This document shows positions 19,710 to 28,922 of a DNA stretch of 62,162 bases, one piece after another. The stretch is from Phenylobacterium sp. Lineage in GTDB: Bacteria > Pseudomonadota > Alphaproteobacteria > Caulobacterales > Caulobacteraceae. The stretch covers positions 1-62,162 of the forward strand of contig NZ_JANXWD010000142.1 in NCBI RefSeq assembly GCF_025351295.1. The letters are read 5' to 3'. Made by a program: the position numbers and the translations under genes. Under the pieces are notes generated by a model. It had not been told where the DNA came from, searched no databases, and worked only from the letters and a program-made list of their open reading frames with translations. Positions within the stretch are counted from its first letter, which is position 1, and each line of letters begins with the position of its first letter.

Positions 19710-20236
19710 GGAATCGGACTCGCATCAACCGCCACGCGAGCCTCCGCCATCAGGTCTGAGGCCGTGCGGCCGAGGCGGGGATGCCGCCAGTCCGGCGCGA
19801 TCTCGGCCAGGGGGCCCATGACGAACAGCCGCTCATGGGCCCGGGGGTGCGGCAGGGTCAGGCCAGCCTCGTCCAGGATCTGGCGGCCGTAGGCGATCAG
19901 GTCGAGGTCGATCGTGCGCGGCGCGTTGCGCTCCGACCGTTCGCGGCCCAGCGCCGTCTCCAGTCTCAGCAGACAGGCCAGCACCGCCTGGGGGCCCGCG
20001 TGCGCCTCGACAAGCGCGACGCCGTTGCGGTACTCAGGGCCTTGTCGGTCGGGCCAGGCGGCGGAGCGCCACCAGCGCGACCTTTTCAGGATCGGCAAGC
20101 CGACCTCCGGGAACCGCGCCAGCGCCGCCTCCAGCAACGCCTCGGACGAGCCGTAGTCGCCCGCCAGGTTGCTGCCGAGCGCGACGATGACCGCCCGGTC
20201 GAGGTCCGCCGGATCGTTTTGGAACGTCGCGCTGAT
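19706..20236 (-). CDS. folK: HPPK, folate biosynthesis; start codon not canonical
   Basis: HPPK transfers pyrophosphate from ATP to 6-hydroxymethyl-7,8-dihydropterin in folate synthesis. The conserved N-terminal VALGSNLAGD, the middle WWRSAAWPDRQGPEYRNGV and the signature RNAPRTIDLDLIAYG are all present in one frame. Between the stop codon at 20243-20245 and the conserved N terminus there is no ATG, GTG or TTG; the first TTG (20137) would delete VALGSN. The best candidate is ATC at 20236 (ISATFQNDPADLDRA) with AGAAGG just before it, giving about 176 aa. It would overlap the ATG of the divergent NYN gene. A mutated start, sequence error or ATC initiation are all possible. Confidence 0.8.
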   Translation of the reverse strand: MSATFQNDPADLDRAVIVALGSNLAGDYGSSEALLEAALARFPEVGLPILKRSRWWRSAAWPDRQGPEYRNGVALVEAHAGPQAVLACLLRLETALGRERSERNAPRTIDLDLIAYGRQILDEAGLTLPHPRAHERLFVMGPLAEIAPDWRHPRLGRTASDLMAEARVAVDASPIP

Positions 20237-20834
20237 GACCTTCTATCCCACGGACCGGCTGGCCTTGTTCATCGACGGGTCGAACCTCTATTCGACCGCC
20301 AAGACCCTCGGCTTCGACATCGACTACCGCAAGCTGCTGGAGGAGTTCCGCAAGCGCAGCGTGCTGGTGCGCGCCTACTACTACACCGCCCTGGTGGAGA
20401 ACGAGGAGTACTCGCCGATCCGGCCGCTGGTCGACTGGCTGGACTACAACGGCTACCGGCTGGTGACCAAGCCGGCGCGGGAATACACCGACGCCAATGG
20501 CCGCAAGCGCTTCCGTGGCGACATGGACGTCGAGATCGCCGTCGACATGATGGAGATGGCCGAGCACGCCGACCACATGGTGCTGTTCTCCGGAGACGGC
20601 GACTTCCGCCGGCTGGTCGAGGCGGTGCAGCGGCGCGGCAGCCGGGTGACCGTGGTCTCCACCGTGAAGTCACAGCCGCCGATGGTCAGCGACGACCTGC
20701 GGCGCCAGGCCGACAGCTTCGTGGACCTAGCCGACCTCTCCGACCTGATCGGGCGCCCCACGCGCCTGCCGAAGTTCATCTCCGAAGCCCGCGGCCCCCG
20801 CGAGGAAGATCGCCAGGCCGATGCCGGTCACTGA
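20235..20834 (+). CDS. NYN (LabA/DUF88-type PIN-like) domain protein
   Basis: This 199-residue protein has the PIN-like nuclease fold of NYN domains: LALFIDGSNLYSTAK with a metal Asp, the middle KRFRGDMDVEIAVDMMEMA, and LFSGDGDFRRLVEAVQRRG; the three acidic clusters are intact, so RNase activity is plausible. LabA/DUF88 proteins are thought to act on RNA. ATG at 20235 (MTFYPTDRL) is the family start; it overlaps the putative folK start on the other strand. The downstream glycosylase overlaps by 14 bp, so they are co-translated. A NYN gene near rpoZ and smpB is common in alphaproteobacteria. Confidence 0.85.
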   Translation: MTFYPTDRLALFIDGSNLYSTAKTLGFDIDYRKLLEEFRKRSVLVRAYYYTALVENEEYSPIRPLVDWLDYNGYRLVTKPAREYTDANGRKRFRGDMDVEIAVDMMEMAEHADHMVLFSGDGDFRRLVEAVQRRGSRVTVVSTVKSQPPMVSDDLRRQADSFVDLADLSDLIGRPTRLPKFISEARGPREEDRQADAGH

Positions 20835-21477
20835 GGCCGTCGCCGCCCCGCCAGAGGCGCCGGCCGACTGCCCGCTGTGCCCGCGGCTGGTGGCTTATCG
20901 CGAGGCCAACCGGCGCTCGATCCCGGGCGGCTTCAACGGCGCGGTGGCGTCGTTCGGGGACGTGAACGCACGGCTGGCGGTGGTGGGCCTCGCGCCCGGA
21001 CGGATGGGGGCCAACCGCACCGGGCGGCCGTTCACCGGCGATGGCGCGGGCTGGATGCTGTACGAGACCCTGCTGAAGGTGGGCTTCGCTCGCGGGGTCT
21101 ATGAGGCGCACCCGAGCGACGGCCTGACCCTGATCGACTGCATCATCACCAACGCGGTGCGCTGCGCCCCGCCCGGCAACAAGCCGGAGACTTCCGAAGA
21201 GGCCGCGTGCCGCCCGTTCCTGGCCAGCCGCCTGGCCGCCCTGCCCCGGCTGCAGGTGATCGTCACCCTGGGCGACGTCTCGCGGCGCAATGTGATGCGG
21301 GCGCTAGGCCTGAAGGCGTCTGCCGGGATTCCGGGCCACGGGTCGGAGTTCCCGGCCGGCCCGTACACCGTGCTGAACAGCTATCACTGCTCGCGGCTCA
21401 ATACGAACACCGGCCGGTTGACGGCGCCGATGTTCGAGGCCGTGTTCGAGCGGGCCAAGATTCTCATCGACCGCTGA
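20821..21477 (+). CDS. uracil-DNA glycosylase, family 5 (UdgB type)
   Basis: The enzyme excises uracil and other deaminated bases from DNA. Family 5 hallmarks are the first active-site motif GLAPGRMGANRTGRPFTGD (without the catalytic Asp/Asn of family 1) and the last motif NSYHCSRLNTNTG. Four Cys for a 4Fe-4S cluster are plausible: two in CPLCPRL near residues 17-20, then VRCAPP and EAACRP. At 218 aa it is of usual length. ATG at 20821 overlaps the NYN gene end. Confidence 0.88.
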   Translation: MPVTEAVAAPPEAPADCPLCPRLVAYREANRRSIPGGFNGAVASFGDVNARLAVVGLAPGRMGANRTGRPFTGDGAGWMLYETLLKVGFARGVYEAHPSDGLTLIDCIITNAVRCAPPGNKPETSEEAACRPFLASRLAALPRLQVIVTLGDVSRRNVMRALGLKASAGIPGHGSEFPAGPYTVLNSYHCSRLNTNTGRLTAPMFEAVFERAKILIDR

Positions 21478-21487
21478 AGGTGACTTG

Positions 21488-22885
21488 ATGCGCACTGTAC
21501 TGATCGGCCTCGCCGCCGCCCTCTTGGCCAGCTCCGCCCTCGCCGCGCCCAAGGCCGCGGCGCCGAAGGTCGACCCGGCCCTGCACGACCAGGCGCTGGA
21601 GACCCTGAAGCGGAGCATCGCGTTCAAGACCTCCGCCGGCGCCGGCAACACCGTGGCCTATGCCGAGTACCTCAAGGGCCTGCTGGTAGCGGGCGGCTAC
21701 AAGCCCGACGAGATCGCCATCGAGCCGATGAACGGCACCGCCTTCATGATCGCCCGCTATCCCGGGGCCGACCCAGCGAAGAAGCCGATCGTGATCTCCG
21801 GCCACATGGACGTGGTGGCCGCCAACCCGGCCGACTGGTCCCGCGACCCGTTCACCCCGGTGGTGGAGAACGGCTACGTCTATGGCCGCGGCGCGGAGGA
21901 CAACAAGTTCGACGTCTCCGTCGTGGTGACCACGCTGGCGCACCTACGGAGCACGGGCTGGAAGCCCGGCCGCGGCGTGATCCTGGCGCTGTCGGGCGAC
22001 GAGGAGACCGCCATGGGCACCACCGCGGTCCTGGCGCAACGGCTGAAGGACGCCGAAATGGTGCTGAACGACGACGGCGGCGGCGGGTCGCTGGACCCGG
22101 ACGGCAAGCCGATGGCCTACGGCATCCAGGGCGCGGAAAAGAGCTACGCCGACTTCGAGATCGCGGTCACCGACCCGGGCGGTCACTCCAGCCGACCCAC
22201 GCCGACCAACGCCATCTACCGCCTGGCCCGGGCGCTGGACCGGATCGCCGCCTACCGCTTCCCGGCCAAGCAGAACGAGATCACCAAGGGCGCGGCCCTG
22301 GCCGAGGCGGCCACGACGCCAGGCCCCGTGGGCGAGGCGCTGAGGCGGTTCGCCGCCGACCCCACCGACCGGGCCGCCATCGAGACCCTGTCGGCCGACC
22401 CGAACCAGAACCCGATGCTGCGCACCACCTGCGTGGCGACCATGCTCTCCGGGGGCCACGCGCCCAACGCCCTGCCCCAGCGGGCCAGCGCCAACATCAA
22501 CTGCCGCATCTTCCCGGGGACGTCGTCGGACAGCGTGCGCCAGACCCTGGTCCAGACCATCGCCGACCCCAGCGTGACGGTGACCCGCCAGGCCGACGGC
22601 GGTCTGGACAGCCCGGCCTCACCGCTGCGCCCCGATGTGCTGGCGGCGATCGGCAAGGCAGTGCACGCGCGCTATCCGGGCCTGCCGGTGATCCCGGCCC
22701 AGGCCTCGGGCGCCTCGGACAGCATGTACTTCCGCGCCCTGGGGATCCCCAGCTACGGCGTCTCCGGCATATTCCAGAAGCCGGGCGAATCCTTCGCCCA
22801 CGGCCTCAACGAGAAGGCGCCCCTGGCCACCCTGGACGGCGACCTGGCCCACTGGGACTCGATCCTGCGCGACCTGGCGAAGTAG
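21488..22885 (+). CDS. M20-family metallopeptidase, exported
   Basis: Zinc peptidases of this family remove N- or C-terminal amino acids from peptides or acylated amino acids. The 465-residue product has a signal peptide (MRTVLIGLAAALLASSALAA). Metal and catalytic residues are visible: ISGHMDVVA with the first His/Asp, YGRGAEDNKFDVS, SGDEETAMG with the Glu pair, NDDGGGGSL, the dimerisation-domain DPGGHSSRPTPTNAIYR and a late EKAPLATLDGDLAHW. TTG one codon before the ATG is ignored. It starts 10 bp after the glycosylase stop, in the same direction. Confidence 0.9.
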   Translation: MRTVLIGLAAALLASSALAAPKAAAPKVDPALHDQALETLKRSIAFKTSAGAGNTVAYAEYLKGLLVAGGYKPDEIAIEPMNGTAFMIARYPGADPAKKPIVISGHMDVVAANPADWSRDPFTPVVENGYVYGRGAEDNKFDVSVVVTTLAHLRSTGWKPGRGVILALSGDEETAMGTTAVLAQRLKDAEMVLNDDGGGGSLDPDGKPMAYGIQGAEKSYADFEIAVTDPGGHSSRPTPTNAIYRLARALDRIAAYRFPAKQNEITKGAALAEAATTPGPVGEALRRFAADPTDRAAIETLSADPNQNPMLRTTCVATMLSGGHAPNALPQRASANINCRIFPGTSSDSVRQTLVQTIADPSVTVTRQADGGLDSPASPLRPDVLAAIGKAVHARYPGLPVIPAQASGASDSMYFRALGIPSYGVSGIFQKPGESFAHGLNEKAPLATLDGDLAHWDSILRDLAK

Positions 22886-22889
22886 CCAC

Positions 22890-23369
22890 ATGAGCCTCGA
22901 AATCCGGCCCATCGACGTGGCTCACCGCGGCGCCCTCGCGGGCATCTGGGTTCCGTGGCTGAAGGAGACCATCGGCCTCGATCCCGAGCCGGAGGACGTG
23001 CTGGCCATGGCCGACCCCGCCGCCTACTACGGGGGCAGCGGGGGCGACGCCCTGCTGGCCCTGCTGGACGGCGAGGTGGTCGGCGGCGTCGCGCTGAAGG
23101 GCCTGGGGCCGGCCGGCTTCGAGTTCTGCAAGCTGGTGGTGACCGACGCGGCGCGGGGCCATGGCGTGGGGCGCGCCCTGGTCGAGGCCTGCCTGGACTT
23201 CTGCGCCCACCGGCGCGCGACGCTGTGGCTGCAGTCCTTCAACCGGCTCGAGGTCGCCCTGGGGCTCTACCGCCGGATGGAATTCCAGGACGCCCCGCCG
23301 CCCGCCGAGATGAACGTACTCGGCCGCACCGAGGTGATCATGAACATGCCGCCGCGGGGCGCAGGCTAG
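22890..23369 (+). CDS. GNAT-family N-acetyltransferase
   Basis: The 159-residue protein has the GNAT fold, with the acetyl-CoA loop in KLVVTDAARGHGVGRALVEA and the fourth-strand/beta-bulge region LWLQSFNRLEVALGLYRRME. These enzymes transfer an acetyl group to an amine on a small molecule or protein; the acceptor is not evident. It begins 5 bp after the M20 gene stop and is probably in the same transcript. ATG start. An intergenic inverted repeat follows. Confidence 0.85.
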   Translation: MSLEIRPIDVAHRGALAGIWVPWLKETIGLDPEPEDVLAMADPAAYYGGSGGDALLALLDGEVVGGVALKGLGPAGFEFCKLVVTDAARGHGVGRALVEACLDFCAHRRATLWLQSFNRLEVALGLYRRMEFQDAPPPAEMNVLGRTEVIMNMPPRGAG

Positions 23370-23401
23370 GGTCCTCGTCCGTCGCCACGTCCCCACCCGG
23401 C

Positions 23402-23536
23402 CCGTCATCCCCGGCCTTGTGCCGGGGATCCATCGTCCCGCCGGCACGGCCGTGGGAGCAGGCCGCGCTGCGCGGCCTGCCGCAGTCACTCGCGCGAGCT
23501 GAGGCTTGGATCCCCGGCACAAGGCCGGGGATGACG
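23402..23536. repeat. intergenic inverted repeat, CCCCGGC family
   Basis: CCGTCATCCCCGGCCTTGTG (left) and CACAAGGCCGGGGATGACG (right) are mirror images, with an inner GGGGATCC/GGATCCCC pair. It resembles the GTCATCCCGG family in its GTCATCC edge but differs in the core. It lies between the GNAT gene and the deacylase start, where its stem may end the upstream transcript. Confidence 0.8.
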
Positions 23537-23648
23537 ATCAAAGGGGGAACCGCCCTTAGGGCGACGACAGCGCGCCGCGAAAATCACTGGCGCTTCCGTG
23601 GGGGCGCCGGCGTACCCTCCCGGCAGACATGTCAGCTGGGAGGCTGCA

Positions 23649-25412
23649 ATGCGTGACCTGATCATCCGCAACGGGACCATTGTCGACGGGACGGGCGGCG
23701 CGCCCTTCGTGGGCGATGTGGCGATCCAGGGTGACCGGATCGTCGAGGTCGGGACCGCCATCTCCGGCAGCTTCAAGCGCGAGATCGACGCGGCCGGCCA
23801 CATGGTGACGCCGGGCTGGGTGGACATCCACACCCACTATGACGGCCAGGCGACCTGGGACGCGCTGCTGGCGCCGTCCAGTTGGCACGGGGTGACCACG
23901 GCGATCATGGGCAACTGCGGCGTCGGCTTCGCCCCGGTGCGGCCCGACGCGCACACCTTCCTGATCGAGCTGATGGAAGGCGTCGAGGACATCCCGGGCG
24001 TGGCCCTGCACGAGGGCATCGACTGGACCTGGGAGACCTTCCCCGAATACCTCGACGTGCTGGAGTCCAAGCCGCGGGCGATCGACATCGGCGCCCACGT
24101 GCCGCACGCCCCGATCCGCGCCTATGTGCTGGGCGACCGCTGCAACACCGACTACCAGCCCAACGCCACCGAGATCGCCGAGATGGCGCGGCTGGTGCGC
24201 GAGGGCGTCGAGGCCGGCGCGCTGGGCTTCTCGACCAGCCGGACCCTGCTGCACAAGGACCTGAAGGGGGTCCACATGCCGGGCACCTTCGCCGGCTCGG
24301 ACGAGATGCTGGCGCTGGGCCTCAGCATGAAGGGTCTGAAGCACGGCGTGTTCGAGATGGTCTCCGACCACCTGGGCGACGACGACGAGTGGATGTGGGT
24401 CAAAGGCTTCGCCGAGCAGACCGGCCTGCCGGTGACCCTGGTGGCGACCTCGGCCCAGGCCTATGAAGGCAACAAGATGTACAACATCGCCGAGGAGGCT
24501 CGCGCCCACGGCATGGACATCCGGCCGCAGATCGCCGGCCGGCCGACGGGCATCCTCCACGGCCTGACCTCCAACTTCCACGTCTTCATGGCGAGCCCGA
24601 CCTGGAAGGAGAAGCTGGCGTCGCTCGACCTCGACGGCCGGCTCGAAGCCATGGCCGATCCGCAGGTTCGCGCGGCGCTGCTGTCCGAGCCTAGCCCGCT
24701 GATCAAGGCGGCGATCGGCGACGGCGAGGCCGGAGACCTGGCCGTGGCGTTCGGCGGCAGCCTGCTGTGGCGGATCTTCCCCCTGGGCGAACAGCCGGAC
24801 TACGAGCCCGACCGCGACCAGAGCGTGGCCGGGATGGCCGAGACCGCCGGCGTGTCGCCGCTGGAGATGATGTACGATCTGCTGATCCGCGAGGGCGGGC
24901 GCGAGCTGTTCTACCAGCCGCTGGGCGGCTACGTGACCTACAACTTCGACTTCTTCTCGAAGAACATGAGCCACCCGAATGTGCTGTTCGGCCTGTCGGA
25001 CGGCGGCGCCCACTGCGGCGTGATCGCCGACGCCGGGATGCCGACCTTCATCCTGACCCACTGGGCGCGCGACCGGACCAAGGGGCCGAAATTCCCGCTG
25101 GAGTTCCTGGTCCGCAAGCTGACCAGCGATACCGCTAGCGCCTACGGCCTGAACGACCGCGGGCAGCTCAAGCCCGGCCTGCTGGCCGATGTGAACATCA
25201 TCGACTTCGACAAGCTGCGCCTGTTCCGCCCGGAGGCGATCGCCGACCTGCCGGCCGGCGGCAAGCGCCTGGTCCAGCGCACCGAGGGCTATCGCTACAC
25301 GGTCAAGTCCGGCCAGGTGACCTTCGACGACGGCCAGCACACCGGCGCCCTGCCCGGCGGCCTGGTGCGCGGCGGGCGCGAAGCGGTGATCCTGCAGGAA
25401 GCGGCGGAGTAG
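23649..25412 (+). CDS. N-acyl-D-amino-acid deacylase (amidohydrolase family)
   Basis: The 587-residue product belongs to the amidohydrolase superfamily (amidohydrolase_3). It opens with the composite-domain pattern [20 protein letters not shown] and has the metal site HTHYDGQ (around residue 60), [21 protein letters not shown] and SDGGAHCGV near the end, plus a closing [12 protein letters not shown]. Such enzymes remove an acyl group from N-acylated D-amino acids. No signal peptide is seen. The ATG at 23649 is preferred over an earlier one because the family N terminus starts there. It is convergent with the phosphatase gene. Confidence 0.82.
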   Translation: MRDLIIRNGTIVDGTGGAPFVGDVAIQGDRIVEVGTAISGSFKREIDAAGHMVTPGWVDIHTHYDGQATWDALLAPSSWHGVTTAIMGNCGVGFAPVRPDAHTFLIELMEGVEDIPGVALHEGIDWTWETFPEYLDVLESKPRAIDIGAHVPHAPIRAYVLGDRCNTDYQPNATEIAEMARLVREGVEAGALGFSTSRTLLHKDLKGVHMPGTFAGSDEMLALGLSMKGLKHGVFEMVSDHLGDDDEWMWVKGFAEQTGLPVTLVATSAQAYEGNKMYNIAEEARAHGMDIRPQIAGRPTGILHGLTSNFHVFMASPTWKEKLASLDLDGRLEAMADPQVRAALLSEPSPLIKAAIGDGEAGDLAVAFGGSLLWRIFPLGEQPDYEPDRDQSVAGMAETAGVSPLEMMYDLLIREGGRELFYQPLGGYVTYNFDFFSKNMSHPNVLFGLSDGGAHCGVIADAGMPTFILTHWARDRTKGPKFPLEFLVRKLTSDTASAYGLNDRGQLKPGLLADVNIIDFDKLRLFRPEAIADLPAGGKRLVQRTEGYRYTVKSGQVTFDDGQHTGALPGGLVRGGREAVILQEAAE

Positions 25413-25417
25413 CGCGC

Positions 25418-26479
25418 CTATTCCAGGTAGAGGCCGCGGAGCTTGACCACGTCCGCATGGCTGACGCCGATCTCCTTTTCGAGATAGGCGTCGACCGAGC
25501 CCCAGTTCGCCTCGATCTCCTCGAAGGCGCCGCGCAGGAACGGCTGGCCATCGGCATCCATCAGCGGGGCCGGCGTCTTCCAGTTCGGCGCCTTGCGGTA
25601 TTGGGCGAACAGCTGGACGGCCGGATCGTTCGGATGGGCGGCCGCGTCGAGCTCCGGCATCTCCCACTCCGGCCGACGATAGCGGGTCGACAGGTGATAG
25701 TCGGCCAGGATGTCGTCGCGCGACACCCCCAGCGCCGTGAGGATGATCGCGGTGGTGAACCCGGTGCGGTCCTGCCCGGCGGAGCAGTTGTAGGCGATCG
25801 GCTCGGGGCCGGAGAGCAGGTCCTGGAAGATCACCCGCAGCTGCGGGGCCAGCAGGTGCGGCATGTTGCGGTAGACGTCGGCCCCGTTGCGAAGTTGCGC
25901 GCCCGACGCCTTGCCCATGATCTCGGCCATCGAATAGCCGACCGCGGTGTAGGGCACGCCGGTTATCCGGGTGGGGGCGATGACGCGCTCCTCGTTGGAG
26001 CGCAGGTCGACCAGCCGGGCGATGCCCAGGGCCTTGATCTGCGCGACGTCGGCCGGGGTCAGCATGGGCTGGCCGCCGGACCGGTAGATCAGGCCCCAGC
26101 GGACCCGCTTGCCGCCAGCCCTGACATAGCCGCCGATATCCCGGAAGTTCGACCCCTGCTCCAGGGGCACCAGCCGCTCGGCCACCTCGACCCGATCGTG
26201 GTCGCGGGTGTCCACCAGCACGAAGTAGCGCCGGCTGCGGTCCTGGCCGTCGAGGCTGTAGTGGCCGTCCGTGCTGGCGCGGGCCAGCAGGTGCGCATCC
26301 TTGAGCGAGACCTGGGCCTTGTCGCTCTCGTAGACATCGACCGGATCCGGGCTGGACCAGGTCAGGCTGAGCGCATCGGGCGCGCTCCGTTCGGCCTGGG
26401 CCGCCAGGACCTTCGCGCCGGCCGCCGAGTGAATCAGCAGGGCCGACAGCGACAGGGCCAGGAAGAGTTTCGTTTTCAA
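25418..26479 (-). CDS. exported tyrosine-phosphatase-like protein
   Basis: The family is the tyrosine/phosphoinositide phosphatase group with the CX5R motif; here NCSAGQDRTGFTTA carries the catalytic Cys and Arg. LEQGSNFRDIGGYVRAGGKRVR is the typical region before it, and RLVDLRSNEE precedes the general-acid area. A signal peptide (MKTKLFLALSLSALLIHSAA) points to the periplasm. I choose TTG at 26479 because it directly begins that signal and a GAAGGAG site lies 8-9 bp upstream; the ATGs further up fall inside the receptor gene. It follows the TonB-dependent receptor by 22 bp. Confidence 0.8.
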   Translation of the reverse strand: MKTKLFLALSLSALLIHSAAGAKVLAAQAERSAPDALSLTWSSPDPVDVYESDKAQVSLKDAHLLARASTDGHYSLDGQDRSRRYFVLVDTRDHDRVEVAERLVPLEQGSNFRDIGGYVRAGGKRVRWGLIYRSGGQPMLTPADVAQIKALGIARLVDLRSNEERVIAPTRITGVPYTAVGYSMAEIMGKASGAQLRNGADVYRNMPHLLAPQLRVIFQDLLSGPEPIAYNCSAGQDRTGFTTAIILTALGVSRDDILADYHLSTRYRRPEWEMPELDAAAHPNDPAVQLFAQYRKAPNWKTPAPLMDADGQPFLRGAFEEIEANWGSVDAYLEKEIGVSHADVVKLRGLYLE

Positions 26480-26501
26480 GGGAGCGCTCCTTCGGCTCGG
26501 A

Positions 26502-28793
26502 TCAGAACCGGACATTGCCTTCGACGCCGAAGGTACGGGGTTCGTTGAAGATCCCATAGGTGCCCAACGCGGCGTTGAAGTTCCTCAGGAAGGCGTGCTG
26601 CTCGTTGAACAGGTTCCGCGCCCAGACCGACAGCTGCAGGCTCGCGCCGCTGTCAGCCATGCGAATGTCGCTCACGGCCAGCCGGCCGTTCACGAGGACC
26701 GACTTGTCGCTGACGTTGGGGTCGGTGGTGCTGGTGTACTGGCCATCGGCCATGTTGACGTCGATGTGGGCGCGCAGCGTCCCGATCGCCACGGGCTGCT
26801 GGTAGTCTGCCGCCAGGCTGCCGGCGTTGCGCGGCGTATACAGCGGATTGACCGTCGCCTGCAGATTGGTGAACGGGTTGAAAGCCTTGGACAGTCTGAC
26901 CTTGGTATAGGTGTAGCTGCCGGACAGCGTCAGGCCCTCCAGGGGTTGCAGCGCGAAGTCGGCCTCGACGCCCTTCGTCCGGCCAGTCGCCGCGTTGGTG
27001 GTCTCCAGGGTGCCGCGGTTGTTGTTCAGGATGATGACGCTGAAGTCGACCTGCACGTCCTTGAGCCGGCCCGTGTAGGCGGCGACGTTGAACCGGGCGC
27101 GGTGGTCCCAGAACTCGGTCTTGGCGCCCGCCTCGAACATCGAGACGGTCTCCGGGTTGAAGGCGCGGTAGGTCAGCGAGCGCGAGTTGGCCCCGCCGGA
27201 CTTATAGCCGGTGCTCCACTTGCCATAGAGGTTGATGTCCGGCGTCGCATCGACCGCCAGGATCACCAGCGGGTCGAACCGGTTCCACGACTTGGCCAGC
27301 GGGACGGGCCCGGTGATCGTCACCTTGCTGGCGTCGACATAGCTGGGAACCGCACCGTTCACCGTGTCGAGCGAGCCGTTCTTCTTGTCGTGGGTGAAGC
27401 GCCCGCCCAGGGTCAGGTGGGTGATCCCGTCCAGGACCGGCGGCGTCCAGGTGGCCTGGCCAAAGACCCCGGAGCTTTCGGTGGTGACGTGGCTGGCGCG
27501 GTCCAGGGAGACCTTGTCGAGGTTCAGCGTCACCAGCGTATAGCCCGTGCCGGTGGCGTTCCACTGCAGCGAGTTCGGCGTCTGGGCATTGTCCCGCGCC
27601 GCTTCATGGAAATAGAAGGCGCCGGCGGCGAACTCGATGTTCGGCACGCGGCCGACCGCCTGCAGTTCCTCGCTGTACTGGTCCTGATAGGTGTGGGCGA
27701 TGCTGTAGCGGCTGAAGAAGCCGTTGGGCGAGAAGACCGAAAGGTTCTCCTCGGCGTTGTCGTACTGCGACTGGCTGAGCCGGCGATAGGACGAGACCGA
27801 CTTGATCTCGATGTCGGGCGTCAGGTTCCAGTCCAGGGTCAGGCGATGGCCGTAGGTGTTGCCTTTGCTCAGCTGGATCGGCACGCCGACATTGGCGCTG
27901 TGCGCGCGGTCCGGCTGCAGCCGGATCAGCGGCGCCCGCGCCAGGGCGCCCGGCCCCAGCAGCTGCACATAGTAGGGCGTGGTTCCGTCATAGGAGATGT
28001 CGAAGGCGTAGTCGGCGCTGAAATTGTCCAGCGGCTTCCACAGGGCCTCGGCGTGGAAGCCGCGCTTGTCGTAGGAATTGAAGTCGGGCTCGCCGGAGGT
28101 GATCGGATTGTGCGTCGTGCCGTCGCGCTTGCTGAGCAGGCCGTCGAACTTCAGGCTGATTTTGTTGAAGGTGGGCAGGTCGACGTGGGCCTCGGCCTTG
28201 TAGGCGCTGTAATTGCCGTAGCCCGCTGTCGCATTGACCTTGAACACGCCGCTGGGCTGGCGGGTGACGATGCTGATCGCGCCGCCCTCGGTGTTGCGCC
28301 CGAACAGGGTGCCCTGCGGGCCCTTCAGAACCTCGATCCGGGCCACGTCGTACAGCGCCGAGCCTAGCCCCTGGGCGCGCCCGAGATAGACGCCGTCGAT
28401 ATAGACGCCGACCGCCTGGTCCCGCGCCGGCTGGTTGGCGTCGCCCAGAGCGCCGATGCCCCGCATGCCGATGGTCAGGGCCGAACTGCGGGCAAAGAAC
28501 GGCGCCACCCGCAGCGAGGGGATCGAGCCGTCGATCAGGTCTTCGACCGACTGCGCGTGGCGGTTGACCAGGTCGTCGCCATTGAGGGTCGAGATCGAGA
28601 TCGGCGTGTCCTGCAGCTTGGTCTCGCGCTTCTGGGCGGTGACGACCACCTCCTCGAGGCCGATGGCCGAGGAGTCGTCCGCCGTGGCCGCCGCGACCTC
28701 GGCGTGCGCCAGGGACGAGACACCGACGGCCAGGGCGGCGGAGGCGAAGAGTGCGAGGCGGCATCGGCCGACCGTCGAGGTGCTTGCGATCAT
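26502..28793 (-). CDS. TonB-dependent receptor
   Basis: This is an outer-membrane active transporter of 763 residues with a signal peptide (about 1-31, ending AHA), the TonB-box/plug start EEVVVTAQKRETKLQDTPIS and the plug motif FGRNTEGGAISIVTRQPSG. The barrel closes with an aromatic-ended strand (GIFNEPRTFGVEGNVRF). The lack of heme- or siderophore-specific features leaves the substrate open; similar proteins in this group are linked to carbohydrate, aromatic or peptide uptake. It is upstream of the phosphatase, and the two may serve one substrate. Confidence 0.9.
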   Translation of the reverse strand: MIASTSTVGRCRLALFASAALAVGVSSLAHAEVAAATADDSSAIGLEEVVVTAQKRETKLQDTPISISTLNGDDLVNRHAQSVEDLIDGSIPSLRVAPFFARSSALTIGMRGIGALGDANQPARDQAVGVYIDGVYLGRAQGLGSALYDVARIEVLKGPQGTLFGRNTEGGAISIVTRQPSGVFKVNATAGYGNYSAYKAEAHVDLPTFNKISLKFDGLLSKRDGTTHNPITSGEPDFNSYDKRGFHAEALWKPLDNFSADYAFDISYDGTTPYYVQLLGPGALARAPLIRLQPDRAHSANVGVPIQLSKGNTYGHRLTLDWNLTPDIEIKSVSSYRRLSQSQYDNAEENLSVFSPNGFFSRYSIAHTYQDQYSEELQAVGRVPNIEFAAGAFYFHEAARDNAQTPNSLQWNATGTGYTLVTLNLDKVSLDRASHVTTESSGVFGQATWTPPVLDGITHLTLGGRFTHDKKNGSLDTVNGAVPSYVDASKVTITGPVPLAKSWNRFDPLVILAVDATPDINLYGKWSTGYKSGGANSRSLTYRAFNPETVSMFEAGAKTEFWDHRARFNVAAYTGRLKDVQVDFSVIILNNNRGTLETTNAATGRTKGVEADFALQPLEGLTLSGSYTYTKVRLSKAFNPFTNLQATVNPLYTPRNAGSLAADYQQPVAIGTLRAHIDVNMADGQYTSTTDPNVSDKSVLVNGRLAVSDIRMADSGASLQLSVWARNLFNEQHAFLRNFNAALGTYGIFNEPRTFGVEGNVRF

Positions 28794-28922
28794 CTGGTCC
28801 CCCTGGAATGGGGCCTGTGTGGCGCCGCAGCATGACGGCGCCGTGCCGATCGGATGATGGTTTAGAGAAGCTGAACGCTCGGAATCGGCGTCGCTTTCAT
28901 GACCTGCCGACGACGCTTCGGG

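Noticed and set aside
20137..20137. TTG at 20137 as folK start
   Set aside because: It would remove the conserved VALGSN motif that lies upstream in the same frame.
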